Positions 22,385 to 34,389 of a stretch of DNA of 64,000 nt are shown here, piece by piece (position 1 is the stretch's first letter; the number at the start of each line of letters is the position of its first letter). The DNA is taken from the NCBI GenBank assembly GCA_947359465.1, contig OX375872.1, positions 128,003,337 through 128,067,336 of the forward strand. Reading direction: 5' to 3'. The notes beneath the pieces are model-generated. The model saw only the letters and a list, made by a program, of their open reading frames with translations, searched no databases and was not told where the DNA came from. The position numbers and the translations under genes were made by a program. The stretch is from Metellina segmentata. Its lineage: Eukaryota; Arthropoda; Arachnida; Araneae; Tetragnathidae.

Positions 22385-25300
22385 TTCTAGAGTGCGACGC
22401 CACATTATTTGAAACTTGATTAACTGAAAGAAACCAAATTCATGATTCTCAATAAATGCGTGGAAAATTTTTCTGGTGCTTTGATCAGAAACATCACCAA
22501 CAATTAAGGAATAAAATAATTTATTTATAAAAAGTAAACTGAAGATCATCTACTATTGTGTGAAAGAAAAAATGTTCAAGAGTCATATGAAAAGACTTAA
22601 GCATTTTAGAAGTGAGTTTTACGCAAATATATTTCTGTCTTTGAAAGAACGTGTCCCATCCGATAAAACATGCCATCTATTACTTGTGGAAGACTTGCTA
22701 TATAATTCATTAGCATTGAATTAACCTGATCAAATGTACTGCAGCCTCGGCTGAGAAGATAATGTAAAACTACTTGAAAAAATCTCTAATTCTTTCAAGT
22801 CTTATCGATCAATTGATTTGTTTAAAAAGTGCAAGTCTTCTTTAAAAACCTCAGATTCAGATACAGAGACAGTGCCAATTGAGCATCAAAGAATATACTT
22901 TCTTTAGATGCTACTACTAATTTAATGAATGAATCATCCAAAAATAAAGTTTGGAGTATTTTCGACTGTAAACAGTTGTTCTATGGGCAAATCATGTAGT
23001 CTTCAGAGATACAAAATTCTTCTTATAAAAAGCTTCACTCTCCATGTTTATGTATCTATCATCAAAGTGGCTTTACTTTTCTTAACATGTGCATGCTCAT
23101 TGCACTTGCGCACATTATCAGCATGATAAGTATTAAATGAAAGTTGCCTTTTTTTTAGCATACACACATATCGAAGATTACTCTACAGACCTTATGAATA
23201 ACTCAACTGAGCATTTTTTCCATAATAATCTCACATGACCATAATAGGAAGTTTGTTCACAATATAAAGGACATCGTGTAATTAAGAATCGGTGGTCGCT
23301 TATTCAAGAGTGCGATGCCGTATTATTTGAAAGCTTGAATAACGGAAATAGATTTGAAACGAAATCATTTATTCGCTATAAAATGTCGCGTTTAACAATA
23401 ACCTGTAGTTTGATCAAAATCGTCACCAGTAATTTAGAAAAGAAGTCAACGAAATATATTAAAGTGAGGTGAAGATGATCAAGTATTGTGTGAAATGAAA
23501 AATGTTTAACGGTTAAATACGGTTTTTTCGATAACTCGCGGATTATCGTTGATCCTCGAGTTAACTCGGACTTGTGAATACGGCCGTAAGAGTTAAAGAA
23601 AGTGACTAGAGGACTTGAGGGGTAAGTGTGGAGCAAATCAATTTTTGTCTCAGAAAGAGTGTAACCCATCCGATGATGTATCTGATAAAACATCCCATCT
23701 ATTGTATGTGGTAGACATTGTAAGGTTCGCTATCTCGCATCTTACAAGAAATAAAACGCGAAGTTGGCAACCCTACATCAGAAACGCCAAGCTGGCAACC
23801 TAAGAACAAGGAGAGAGAGGTGTAGCTATTATCTTGAAAAAAAAAGGATATAGAAGATGGACCGGGCATAGGTTAAACGAGACCTACTTTTCTTAGGTGT
23901 GGGAGGAAAATATAATTTTACAATGCCTATCCAAATGTAGTTGCTACTTTTTCTACATCTAATCTATGTGATGTGACCGATTAAATTTATTAAAATATAA
24001 TTTAAAACGGAATTTTGGCTCTGTGTTAATTGAGTGTTTTATTGAACTTTCAAGACGGAGTTCATCAAACAAACATCGGCCTCTAACCACCACTGACTTG
24101 CTAAATAATTCTGAAGCATTGAATTCTGATTCTGCAGCAGACTCATCTGATGAGATAATTGTAAAACATATTAAATAACCTCTAATTCTTCCAAGTCTTA
24201 TCGATATATTGATTTGTTTAAAGAGTACAAATCTTCATTAGAGACCTAAGCTACAATAATCGAGATATTGTCAATTAAGCATCAGGAATGAGACTTATTT
24301 ACATTTCCACAAGCCAACTTCTCTTTTTTCCAGAAAAAGTAGAAAGCGTTTTAAAAAGCTGAAATAGTATTCAAAGCTCAGCTTTAAACAGCAATCCTGT
24401 CTTTACTTTTTCTCGCATCTCTTGCAAAAACTATGTGTATCTTATCCTTAACAAGGAAAAGCAGTCTAGTGAGCAGATATTTAATGCTGTCAAAATAAAT
24501 GTATTACCTTGAAAAACTTTCTGCCAGACAATCAAATTCAATACATTAATTTTTCGAGAAATGTATAAAAAAATGGAAAATCAAGTTCTGTAGAGAAGAA
24601 TCCTTGGTATTCAGGACTGGAAATGGGTACCATTTGTGAGGATGAAAGTTTGAAATTCTCTTTAAATTTGTGGCGTCTCAGGAATAGAAGATAGTGTTAG
24701 TTCGAATTTTAAGCAGAAAAAAACAATCAAATCATGTGATTGTAAACAAAGAACGTGATGTTTTGTCCCAAGACAACTTTTCCTCTGAATAATACACTGG
24801 AAACATACAATCAATCATAAAACATAATAAGAGACGCTATAAATCTCTTATTGCATCTCATAGATTGTCCGTCTGATAACGTCTGTAACCTTTCAAGGGT
24901 CACAGTATGAAATGAACTTGTACGAAGTGGATAGAAACGTATTTCAATTTCAGCCATTGCAGCAATGTTTGAGTTTCAAGTCAAATAAATATTTTATCCT
25001 GAGCCATATAAACTATATGAATGCATTCATGCCAAATGCGCAGATTATTTGGAATCACAAGAAGCCTCCAATTATTAAAAAAAAAAAACCCACATTTATT
25101 GACGATTAAAGAAAAGTAATGTAAATCTAATAACGGCAAAAATGGCAAAGTATCAAATTTTTTATCCATTCGTGTTGCATCGATCATGCAATATGAAATA
25201 CCAGTCAACCATTATAACTGTATTAGGGTCATGAGGGGTAATTGTAAACAACCTATACAGGCGACCACGTGGGACTCCGAGAAACTAAAAAGTTGTTAAA

Positions 25301-25540
25301 CATGAAAGCTGGTAACCGTGACGATGTAATATGGTGAACACGTATTTATTTGAACCACAGCTGATAGTAATTTATTTAGTTGAAAAGTTTGGGTCTTAAT
25401 CTTGTTGCGTGTTGTACTTTCTGCTGCTCTCCATAATATATTGAAAAATATTTTTTTTTTCCAATTCTTTGCTACGGTCAGTATTGTTTCTATCGAACAG
25501 AAAATATTTGACTTTTCCTTCTGGGAACTTTAATGGATCT

Positions 25541-25803
25541 GCCGACCAAGCGGTATAGTGGTTAAAGTGTTAGCTTCTAGATCCGAAGTTTCTAGGTTCG
25601 AATCCGGGTTTGTGCATTGTTGTTTGTAAGCGTATACCAGCTCAGATGTTGCTTCGTCATCTGAACATGGTTCAAAATTACGAAGTATAAATTGTTAGGG
25701 GCAATCATGGTCCTCCCACTGGGTGCTACTTCACAAGTGGCCATAACTTCCGGCCTTGTAGTGGCCAATGACTTATGTCAAATGTGCCTGCCATTAGAAA
25801 AAA
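25541..25803 (+). mobile_element. tRNA-derived SINE, unit 7 (type II)
   Basis: 263 bp, with GTTTCTAGG before the B box and CATTGTTG after the head. Flanks 25526-25540 and 25804-25818. Confidence 0.88.
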
Positions 25804-25967
25804 AAATTTAATGGATCTACATTTGGCTGTTTACAATAACCCCATATTTTTCAAGGGACGGGGTAATTGTAAACATAACTTTGTCAATAGTTTCGTTCAA
25901 TTTGGAAGTAAAACCAATCTGTTTTTCCGTGTAGTTTTGTATTTAATGGTATTTATAGTATGTTTAA

Positions 25968-26389
25968 TTGCGTTTAATTGTATTTTTCGTGTTCTTGGGG
26001 TGCAGGAAGCCTGATGTACAAAAACGTCACACATATGGTGATGTTCTTTTAACTGACCAAGTAGTGTCACGATTGAAGAAATCAGAAGAGAAAAAGAACA
26101 AAATGAAGTCGAATGAGATGAAAGAACGAGAGCCAGCAAAAAAAAAAAGCAGAACTCGAGGACAGCGAGGATGATCGAGGAACTATTTGAAGAATTGAGT
26201 AACATTGACGGTGAAGAGTTTGAAGTTGTCCAAAAATTCAAGCAAAATATAGAAGACTGGCTTGTAGGGGAAGTTAAATATTTTGGAGCCATACATGGAA
26301 GACTTGGAAACGACTACGTTTCTCCTTGTAGGAGCAAGATTGTTGACAGTATAAAGGACATCGTGCAATTAAGACTCGGTGGTCGTTAA
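25968..26389 (+). pseudogene. Broken Lys/Glu-rich reading frame, unit 7
   Basis: An A run of 11 (9 in unit 8) near 26138-26148 shifts the frame, so the N-terminal part ends at 26174 and the C-terminal part is read in another frame from 26171. The C-terminal part has DWLVGE and HGRLGND, variants shared with unit 11. Confidence 0.45.
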
Positions 26390-29300
26390 TTCTAGAGTGC
26401 GACGCCACATTATTTGAAACTTGATTAACTGAAAGAAACCAAATTCATGATTCTCAATAAATGCGTGGAAAATTTTTCTGGTGCTTTGATCAGAAACATC
26501 ACCAACAATTAAGGAATAAAATAATTTATTTATAAAAAGTAAACTGAAGATCATCTACTATTGTGTGAAAGGAAAAATGTTCAAGAGTCATATGAAAAGA
26601 CTTAAGCATTTTAGAAGTGAGTGTTACGCAAATATATTTCTGTCTTTGAAAGAACGTGTCCCATCCGATAAAACATGCCATCTATTACTTGTGGAAGACT
26701 TGCTATATAATTCATTAGCATTGAATTAACCTGATCAAATGTACTGCAGCCTCGACTGAGAAGATAATGTAAAACTACTTGAAAAAATCTCTAATTCTTT
26801 CAAGTCTTATCGATCAATTGATTTGTTTAAAAAGTGCAAGTCTTCTTTAAAAACCTCAGATTCAGATACAGAGACAGTGCCAATTGAGCATCAAAGAATA
26901 TACTTTCTTTAGATGCTACTACTAATTTAATGAATGAATCATCCAAAAATAAAGTTTGGAGTATTTTCGACTGTAAACAGTTGTTCTATGGGCAAATCAT
27001 GTAGTCTTCAGAGATACAAAATTCTTCTTATAAAAAGCTTCACTCTCCATGTTTATGTATCTATCATCAAAGTGGCTTTACTTTTCTTAACATGTGCATG
27101 CTCATTGCACTTGCGCACATTATCAGCATGATAAGTATTAAATGAAAGTTGCCTTTTTTTTAGCATACACACATATCGAAGATTACTCTACAGACCTTAT
27201 GAATAACTCAACTGAGCATTTTTTCCATAATAATCTCACATGACCATAATAGGAAGTTTGTTCACAATATAAAGGACATCGTGTAATTAAGAATCGGTGG
27301 TCGCTTATTCAAGAGTGCGATGCCGTATTATTTGAAAGCTTGAATAACGGAAATAGATTTGAAACGAAATCATTTATTCGCTATAAAATGTCGCGTTTAA
27401 CAATAACCTGTAGTTTGATCAAAATCGTCACCAGTAATTTAGAAAAGAAGTCAACGAAATATATTAAAGTGAGGTGAAGATGATCAAGTATTGTGTGAAA
27501 TGAAAAATGTTTAACGGTTAAATACGGTTTTTTCGATAACTCGCGGATTATCGTTGATCCTCGAGTTAACTCGGACTTGTGAATACGGCCGTAAGAGTTA
27601 AAGAAAGTGACTAGAGGACTTGAGGGGTAAGTGTGGAGCAAATCAATTTTTGTCTCAGAAAGAGTGTAACCCATCCGATGATGTATCTGATAAAACATCC
27701 CATCTATTGTATGTGGTAGACATTGTAAGGTTCGCTATCTCGCATCTTACAAGAAATAAAACGCGAAGTTGGCAACCCTACATCAGAAACGCCAAGCTGG
27801 TAACCTAAGAACAAGGAGAGAGAGGTGTAGCTATTATCTTGAAAAAAAAAAGGATATAGAAGATGGACCGGGCATAGGTTAAACGAGACCTACTTTTCTT
27901 AGGTGTGGGAGGAAAATATAATTTTACAATGCCTATCCAAATGTAGTTGCTACTTTTTCTACATCTAATCTATGTGATGTGACCGATTAAATTTATTAAA
28001 ATATAATTTAAAACGGAATTTTGGCTCTGTGTTAATTGAGTGTTTTATTGAACTTTCAAGACGGAGTTCATCAAACAAACATCGGCCTCTAACCACCACT
28101 GACTTGCTAAATAATTCTGAAGCATTGAATTCTGATTCTGCAGCAGACTCATCTGATGAGATAATTGTAAAACATATTAAATAACCTCTAATTCTTCCAA
28201 GTCTTATCGATATATTGATTTGTTTAAAGAGTACAAATCTTCATTAGAGACCTAAGCTACAATAATCGAGATATTGTCAATTAAGCATCAGGAATGAGAC
28301 TTATTTACATTTCCACAAGCCAACTTCTCTTTTTTCCAGAAAAAGTAGAAAGCGTTTTAAAAAGCTGAAATAGTATTCAAAGCTCAGCTTTAAACAGCAA
28401 TCCTGTCTTTACTTTTTCTCGCATCTCTTGCAAAAACTATGTGTATCTTATCCTTAACAAGGAAAAGCAGTCTAGTGAGCAGATATTTAATGCTGTCAAA
28501 ATAAATGTATTACCTTGAAAAACTTTCTGCCAGACAATCAAATTCAATACATTAATTTTTCGAGAAATGTATAAAAAAATGGAAAATCAAGTTCTGTAGA
28601 GAAGAATCCTTGGTATTCAGGACTGGAAATGGGTACCATTTGTGAGGATGAAAGTTTGAAATTCTCTTTAAATTTGTGGCTTCTCAGGAATAGAAGATAG
28701 TGTTAGTTCGAATTTTAAGCAGAAAAAAACAATCAAATCATGTGATTGTAAACAAAGAACGTGATGTTTTGTCCCAAGACAACTTTTCCTCTGAATAATA
28801 CACTGGAAACATACAATCAATCATAAAACATAATAAGAGACGCTATAAATCTCTTATTGCATCTCATAGATTGTCCGTCTGATAACGTCTGTAACCTTTC
28901 AAGGGTCACAGTATGAAATGAACTTGTACGAAGTGGATAGAAACGTATTTCAATTTCAGCCATTGCAGCAATGTTTGAGTTTCAAGTCAAATAAATATTT
29001 TATCCTGAGCCATATAAACTATATGAATGCATTCATGCCAAATGCGCAGATTATTTGGAATCACAAGAAGCCTCCAATTATTAAAAAAAAAAAACCACAT
29101 TTATTGACGATTAAAGAAAAGTAATGTAAATCTAATAACGGCAAAAATGGCAAAGTATCAAATTTTTTATCCATTCGTGTTGCATCGATCATGCAATATG
29201 AAATACCAGTCAACCATTATAACTGTATTAGGGTCATGAGGGGTAATTGTAAACAACCTATACAGGCGACCACGTGGGACTCCGAGAAACTAAAAAGTTG

Positions 29301-29545
29301 TTAAACATGAAAGCTGGTAACCGTGACGATGTAATATGGTGAACACGTATTTATTTGAACCACAGCTGATAGTAATTTATTTAGTTGAAAAGTTTGGGTC
29401 TTAATCTTGTTGCGTGTTGTACTTTCTGCTGCCCTCCATAATATATTGAAAAATATTTTTTTTTTCCAATTCTTTGCTACGGTCAGTTATGTTTCTATCG
29501 AACAGAAAATATTTGACTTTTCCTTCTGGGAACTTTAATGGATCT

Positions 29546-29808
29546 GCCGACCAAGCGGTATAGTGGTTAAAGTGTTAGCTTCTAGATCCGAAGTTTCTAG
29601 GTTCGAATCCGGGTTTGTGCATTGATGTTTGTAAGCGTATACCAGCTCAGATGTTGCTTCGTCATCTGAACATGGTTCAAAATTACGAAGTATAAATTGT
29701 TAGGGGCAATCATGGTCCTCCCACTGGGTGCTACTTCACAAGTGGCCATAACTTCCGGCCTTGTAGTGGCCAATGACTTATGTCAAATGTGCCTGCCATT
29801 AGAAAAAA
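29546..29808 (+). mobile_element. tRNA-derived SINE, unit 8 (type II)
   Basis: 263 bp. It has GTTTCTAGG as in unit 7 but CATTGATG as in unit 6, so it is a mosaic. Flanks 29531-29545 and 29809-29823. Confidence 0.88.
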
Positions 29809-29970
29809 AAATTTAATGGATCTACATTTGGCTGTTTACAATAACCCCATATTTTTCAAGGGACGGGGTAATTGTAAACATAACTTTGTCAATAGTTTCG
29901 TTCAATTTGGAAGTAAAACCAATCTGTTTTTCCGTGTAGTTTTGTATTTAATGGTATTTAGTATGTTTAA

Positions 29971-30390
29971 TTGCGTTTAATTGTATTTTTCGTGTTCTTG
30001 GGGTGCAGGAAGCCTGATGTACAAAAACGTCACACATATGGTGATGTTCTTTTAACTGACCAAGTAGTGTCACGATTGAAGAAATCAGAAGAGAAAAAGA
30101 ACAAAATGAAGTCGAATGAGATGAAAGAACGAGAGCCAGCAAAAAAAAAGCAGAAGTCGAGGACAACGAGGATGAATGAGGAACTATTTGAAGAATTGAC
30201 TAACATTGACGGTGAAGAGTTTGAAGTTGTCCAAAAATTCAAGCAAAATATAGAAGACTTGCTTGTAGGGGAAGTTAAATATTTTGGAGCCATTCATGGA
30301 AGACATGGAAACGACTACGTTTCTCCTTGTAGGAGCAAGATTGTTGACAGTATAAAGGACATCGTGCAATTAAGACTCGGTGGTCGTTAA
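29971..30390 (+). pseudogene. Decayed Lys/Glu-rich reading frame, unit 8
   Basis: Open for 139 codons without an early ATG. It is type II up to KPDVQKRHTYGDVLL and type I after that, so a conversion breakpoint lies inside the frame near 30055. Confidence 0.4.
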
Positions 30391-33300
30391 TTCTAGAGTG
30401 CGACGCCACATTATTTGAAACTTGATTAACTGAAAGAAACCAAATTCATGATTCTCAATAAATGCGTGGAAAATTTTTCTGGTGCTTTGATCAGAAACAT
30501 CACCAACAATTAAGGAATAAAATAATTTATTTATAAAAAGTAAACTGAAGATCATCTACTATTGTGTGAAAGAAAAAATGTTCAAGAGTCATATGAAAAG
30601 ACTTAAGCATTTTAGAAGTGAGTTTTACGCAAATATATTTCTGTCTTTGAAAGAACGTGTCCCATCCGATAAAACATGCCATCTATTACTTGTGGAAGAC
30701 TTGCTATATAATTCATTAGCATTGAATTAACCTGATCAAATGTACTGCAGCCTCGGCTGAGAAGATAATGTAAAACTACTTGAAAAAATCTCTAATTCTT
30801 TCAAGTCTTATCGATCAATTGATTTGTTTAAAAAGTGCAAGTCTTCTTTAAAAACCTCAGATTCAGATACAGAGACAGTGCCAATTGAGCATCAAAGAAT
30901 ATACTTTCTTTAGATGCTACTACTAATTTAATGAATGAATCATCTAAAAATAAAGTTTGGAGTATTTTCGACTGTAAACAGTTGTTCTATGGGCAAATCA
31001 TGTAGTCTTCAGAGATACAAAATTCTTCTTATAAAAAGCTTCACTCTCCATGTTTATGTATCTATCATCAAAGTGGCTTTACTTTTCTTAACATGTGCAT
31101 GCTCATTGCACTTGCGCACATTATCAGCATGATAAGTATTAAATGAAAGTTGCCTTTTTTTTAGCATACACACATATCGAAGATTACTCTACAGACCTTA
31201 TGAATAACTCAACTGAGCATTTTTTCCATAATAATCTCACATGACCATAATAGGAAGTTTGTTCACAATATAAAGGACATCGTGTAATTAAGAATCGGTG
31301 GTCGCTTATTCAAGAGTGCGATGCCGTATTATTTGAAAGCTTGAATAACGGAAATAGATTTGAAACGAAATCATTTATTCGCTATAAAATGTCGCGTTTA
31401 ACAATAACCTGTAGTTTGATCAAAATCGTCACCAGTAATTTAGAAAAGAAGTCAACGAAATATATTAAAGTGAGGTGAAGATGATCAAGTATTGTGTGAA
31501 ATGAAAAATGTTTAACGGTTAAATACGGTTTTTTCGATAACTCGCGGATTATCGTTGATCCTCGAGTTAACTCGGACTTGTGAATACGGCCGTAAGAGTT
31601 AAAGAAAGTGACTAGAGGACTTGAGGGGTAAGTGTGGAGCAAATCAATTTTTGTCTCAGAAAGAGTGTAACCCATCCGATGATGTATCTGATAAAACATC
31701 CCATCTATTGTATGTGGTAGACATTGTAAGGTTCGCTATCTCGCATCTTACAAGAAATAAAACGCGAAGTTGGCAACCCTACATCAGAAACGCCAAGCTG
31801 GCAACCTAAGAACAAGGAGAGAGAGGTGTAGCTATTATCTTGAAAAAAAAAGGATATAGAAGATGGACCGGGCATAGGTTAAACGAGACCTACTTTTCTT
31901 AGGTGTGGGAGGAAAATATAATTTTACAATGCCTATCCAAATGTAGTTGCTACTTTTTCTACATCTAATCTATGTGATGTGACCGATTAAATTTATTAAA
32001 ATATAATTTAAAACGGAATTTTGGCTCTGTGTTAATTGAGTGTTTTATTGAACTTTCAAGACGGAGTTCATCAAACAAACATCGGCCTCTAACCACCACT
32101 GACTTGCTAAATAATTCTGAAGCATTGAATTCTGATTCTGCAGCAGACTCATCTGATGAGATAATTGTAAAACATATTAAATAACCTCTAATTCTTCCAA
32201 GTCTTATCGATATATTGATTTGTTTAAAGAGTACAAATCTTCATTAGAGACCTAAGCTACAATAATCGAGATATTGTCAATTAAGCATCAGGAATGAGAC
32301 TTATTTACATTTCCACAAGCCAACTTCTCTTTTTTCCAGAAAAAGTAGAAAGCGTTTTAAAAAGCTGAAATAGTATTCAAAGCTCAGCTTTAAACAGCAA
32401 TCCTGTCTTTACTTTTTCTCGCATCTCTTGCAAAAACTATGTGTATCTTATCCTTAACAAGGAAAAGCAGTCTAGTGAGCAGATATTTAATGCTGTCAAA
32501 ATAAATGTATTACCTTGAAAAACTTTCTGCCAGACAATCAAATTCAATACATTAATTTTTCGAGAAATGTATAAAAAAATGGAAAATCAAGTTCTGTAGA
32601 GAAGAATCCTTGGTATTCAGGACTGGAAATGGGTACCATTTGTGAGGATGAAAGTTTGAAATTCTCTTTAAATTTGTGGCGTCTCAGGAATAGAAGATAG
32701 TGTTAGTTCGAATTTTAAGCAGAAAAAAACAATCAAATCATGTGATTGTAAACAAAGAACGTGATGTTTTGTCCCAAGACAACTTTTCCTCTGAATAATA
32801 CACTGGAAACATACAATCAATCATAAAACATAATAAGAGACGCTATAAATCTCTTATTGCATCTCATAGATTGTCCGTCTGATAACGTTTGTAACCTTTC
32901 AAGGGTCACAGTATGAAATGAACTTGTACGAAGTGGATAGAAACGTATTTCAATTTCAGCCATTGCAGCAATGTTTGAGTTTCAAGTCAAATAAATATTT
33001 TATCCTGAGCCATATAAACTATATGAATGCATTCATGCCAAATGCGCAGATTATTTGGAATCACAAGAAGCCTCCAATTATTAAAAAAAAAAACCCACAT
33101 TTATTGACGATTAAAGAAAAGTAATGTAAATCTAATAACGGCAAAAATGGCAAAGTATCAAATTTTTTATCCATTCGTGTTGCATCGATCATGCAATATG
33201 AAATACCAGTCAACCATTATAACTGTATTAGGGTCATGAGGGGTAATTGTAAACAACCTATACAGGCGACCACGTGGGACTCCGAGAAACTAAAAAGTTG

Positions 33301-33545
33301 TTAAACATGAAAGCTGGTAACCGTGACGATGTAATATGGTGAACACGTATTTATTTGAACCACAGCTGATAGTAATTTATTTAGTTGAAAAGTTTGGGTC
33401 TTAATCTTGTTGCGTGTTGTACTTTCTGCTGCTCTCCATAATATATTGAAAAATATTTTTTTTTTCCAATTCTTTGCTACGGTCAGTTATGTTTCTATCG
33501 AACAGAAAATATTTGACTTTTCCTTCTGGGAACTTTAATGGATCT

Positions 33546-33808
33546 GCCGACCAAGCGGTATAGTGGTTAAAGTGTTAGCTTCTAGATCCGAAGTTTCTAG
33601 GTTCGAATCCGGGTTTGTGCATTGTTGTTTGTAAGCGTATACCAGCTCAGATGTTGCTTCGTCATCTGAACATGGTTCAAAATTACGAAGTATAAATTGT
33701 TAGGGGCAATCATGGTCCTCCCACTGGGTGCTACTTCACAAGTGGCCATAACTTCCGGCCTTGTAGTGGCCAATGACTTATGTCAAATGTGCCTGCCATT
33801 AGAAAAAA
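33546..33808 (+). mobile_element. tRNA-derived SINE, unit 9 (type II)
   Basis: 263 bp, same variants as unit 7. Flanks 33531-33545 and 33809-33823. Confidence 0.88.
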
Positions 33809-33970
33809 AAATTTAATGGATCTACATTTGGCTGTTTACAATAACCCCATATTTTTCAAGGGACGGGGTAATTGTAAACATAACTTTGTCAATAGTTTCG
33901 TTCAATTTGGAAGTAAAACCAATCTGTTTTTCCGTGTAGTTTTGTATTTAATGGTATTTAGTATGTTTAA

Positions 33971-34389
33971 TTGCGTTTAATTGTATTTTTCGTGTTCTTG
34001 GGGTGCAGGAAGCCTGATGTACAAAAACGTCACACATATGGTGATGTTCTTTTAACTGACCAAGTAGTGTCACGATTGTAGAAATCAGAAGAGAAAAAGA
34101 ACAAAATGAAGTCGAATGAGATGAAAGAACGAGAGCCAGCAAAAAAAAGCAGAAGTCGAGGACAACGAGGATGAATGAGGAACTATTTGAAGAATTGACT
34201 AACATTGACGGTGAAGAGTTTGAAGTTGTCCAAAAATTCAAGCAAAATATAGAAGACTTGCTTGTAGGGGAAGTTAAATATTTTGGAGCCATTCATGGAA
34301 GACATGGAAACGACTACGTTTCTCCTTGTAGGAGCAAGATTGTTGACAGTATAAAGGACATCGTGCAATTAAGACTCGGTGGTCGTTAA
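33971..34389 (+). pseudogene. Broken Lys/Glu-rich reading frame, unit 9
   Basis: A TAG at 34079-34081 (AAG in its neighbours) and an A run of 8 instead of 9 at 34141-34148 both destroy the frame. The C-terminal 72 codons remain open at 34171-34389. Confidence 0.5.

Larger units (their letters stand above)
19990..23991. repeat. Array unit 6 (type II)
   Basis: Length 4002 bp and the first type II unit. Private CTTGCATCTC near 20410. AGACTAGGTGG near 22368 is shared only with unit 10. The start of its reading-frame block (GTACTGTCACGA, AAAAGGAAG) is shared with unit 11. The 19990-21524 and 22385-23991 stretches carry no gene. Confidence 0.95.
23992..27997. repeat. Array unit 7 (type II)
   Basis: Length 4006 bp, the longest unit. 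Variants GACTGGCTTG, CATACATGG, GAAAGGAAAAATG and GAGTGTTACG (about 26256-26625) are shared with unit 11 and with the divergent unit 13. They are therefore probably ancestral and were replaced by conversion in the other units. Confidence 0.95.
27998..31997. repeat. Array unit 8 (type II)
   Basis: Length 4000 bp. Type II only up to about 30055, then identical to type I through the rest of the reading frame. CATCTAAAAATAAAG near 30942 is shared with unit 11 only. Private GTGGCTTCTCAGG near 28676. Confidence 0.95.
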
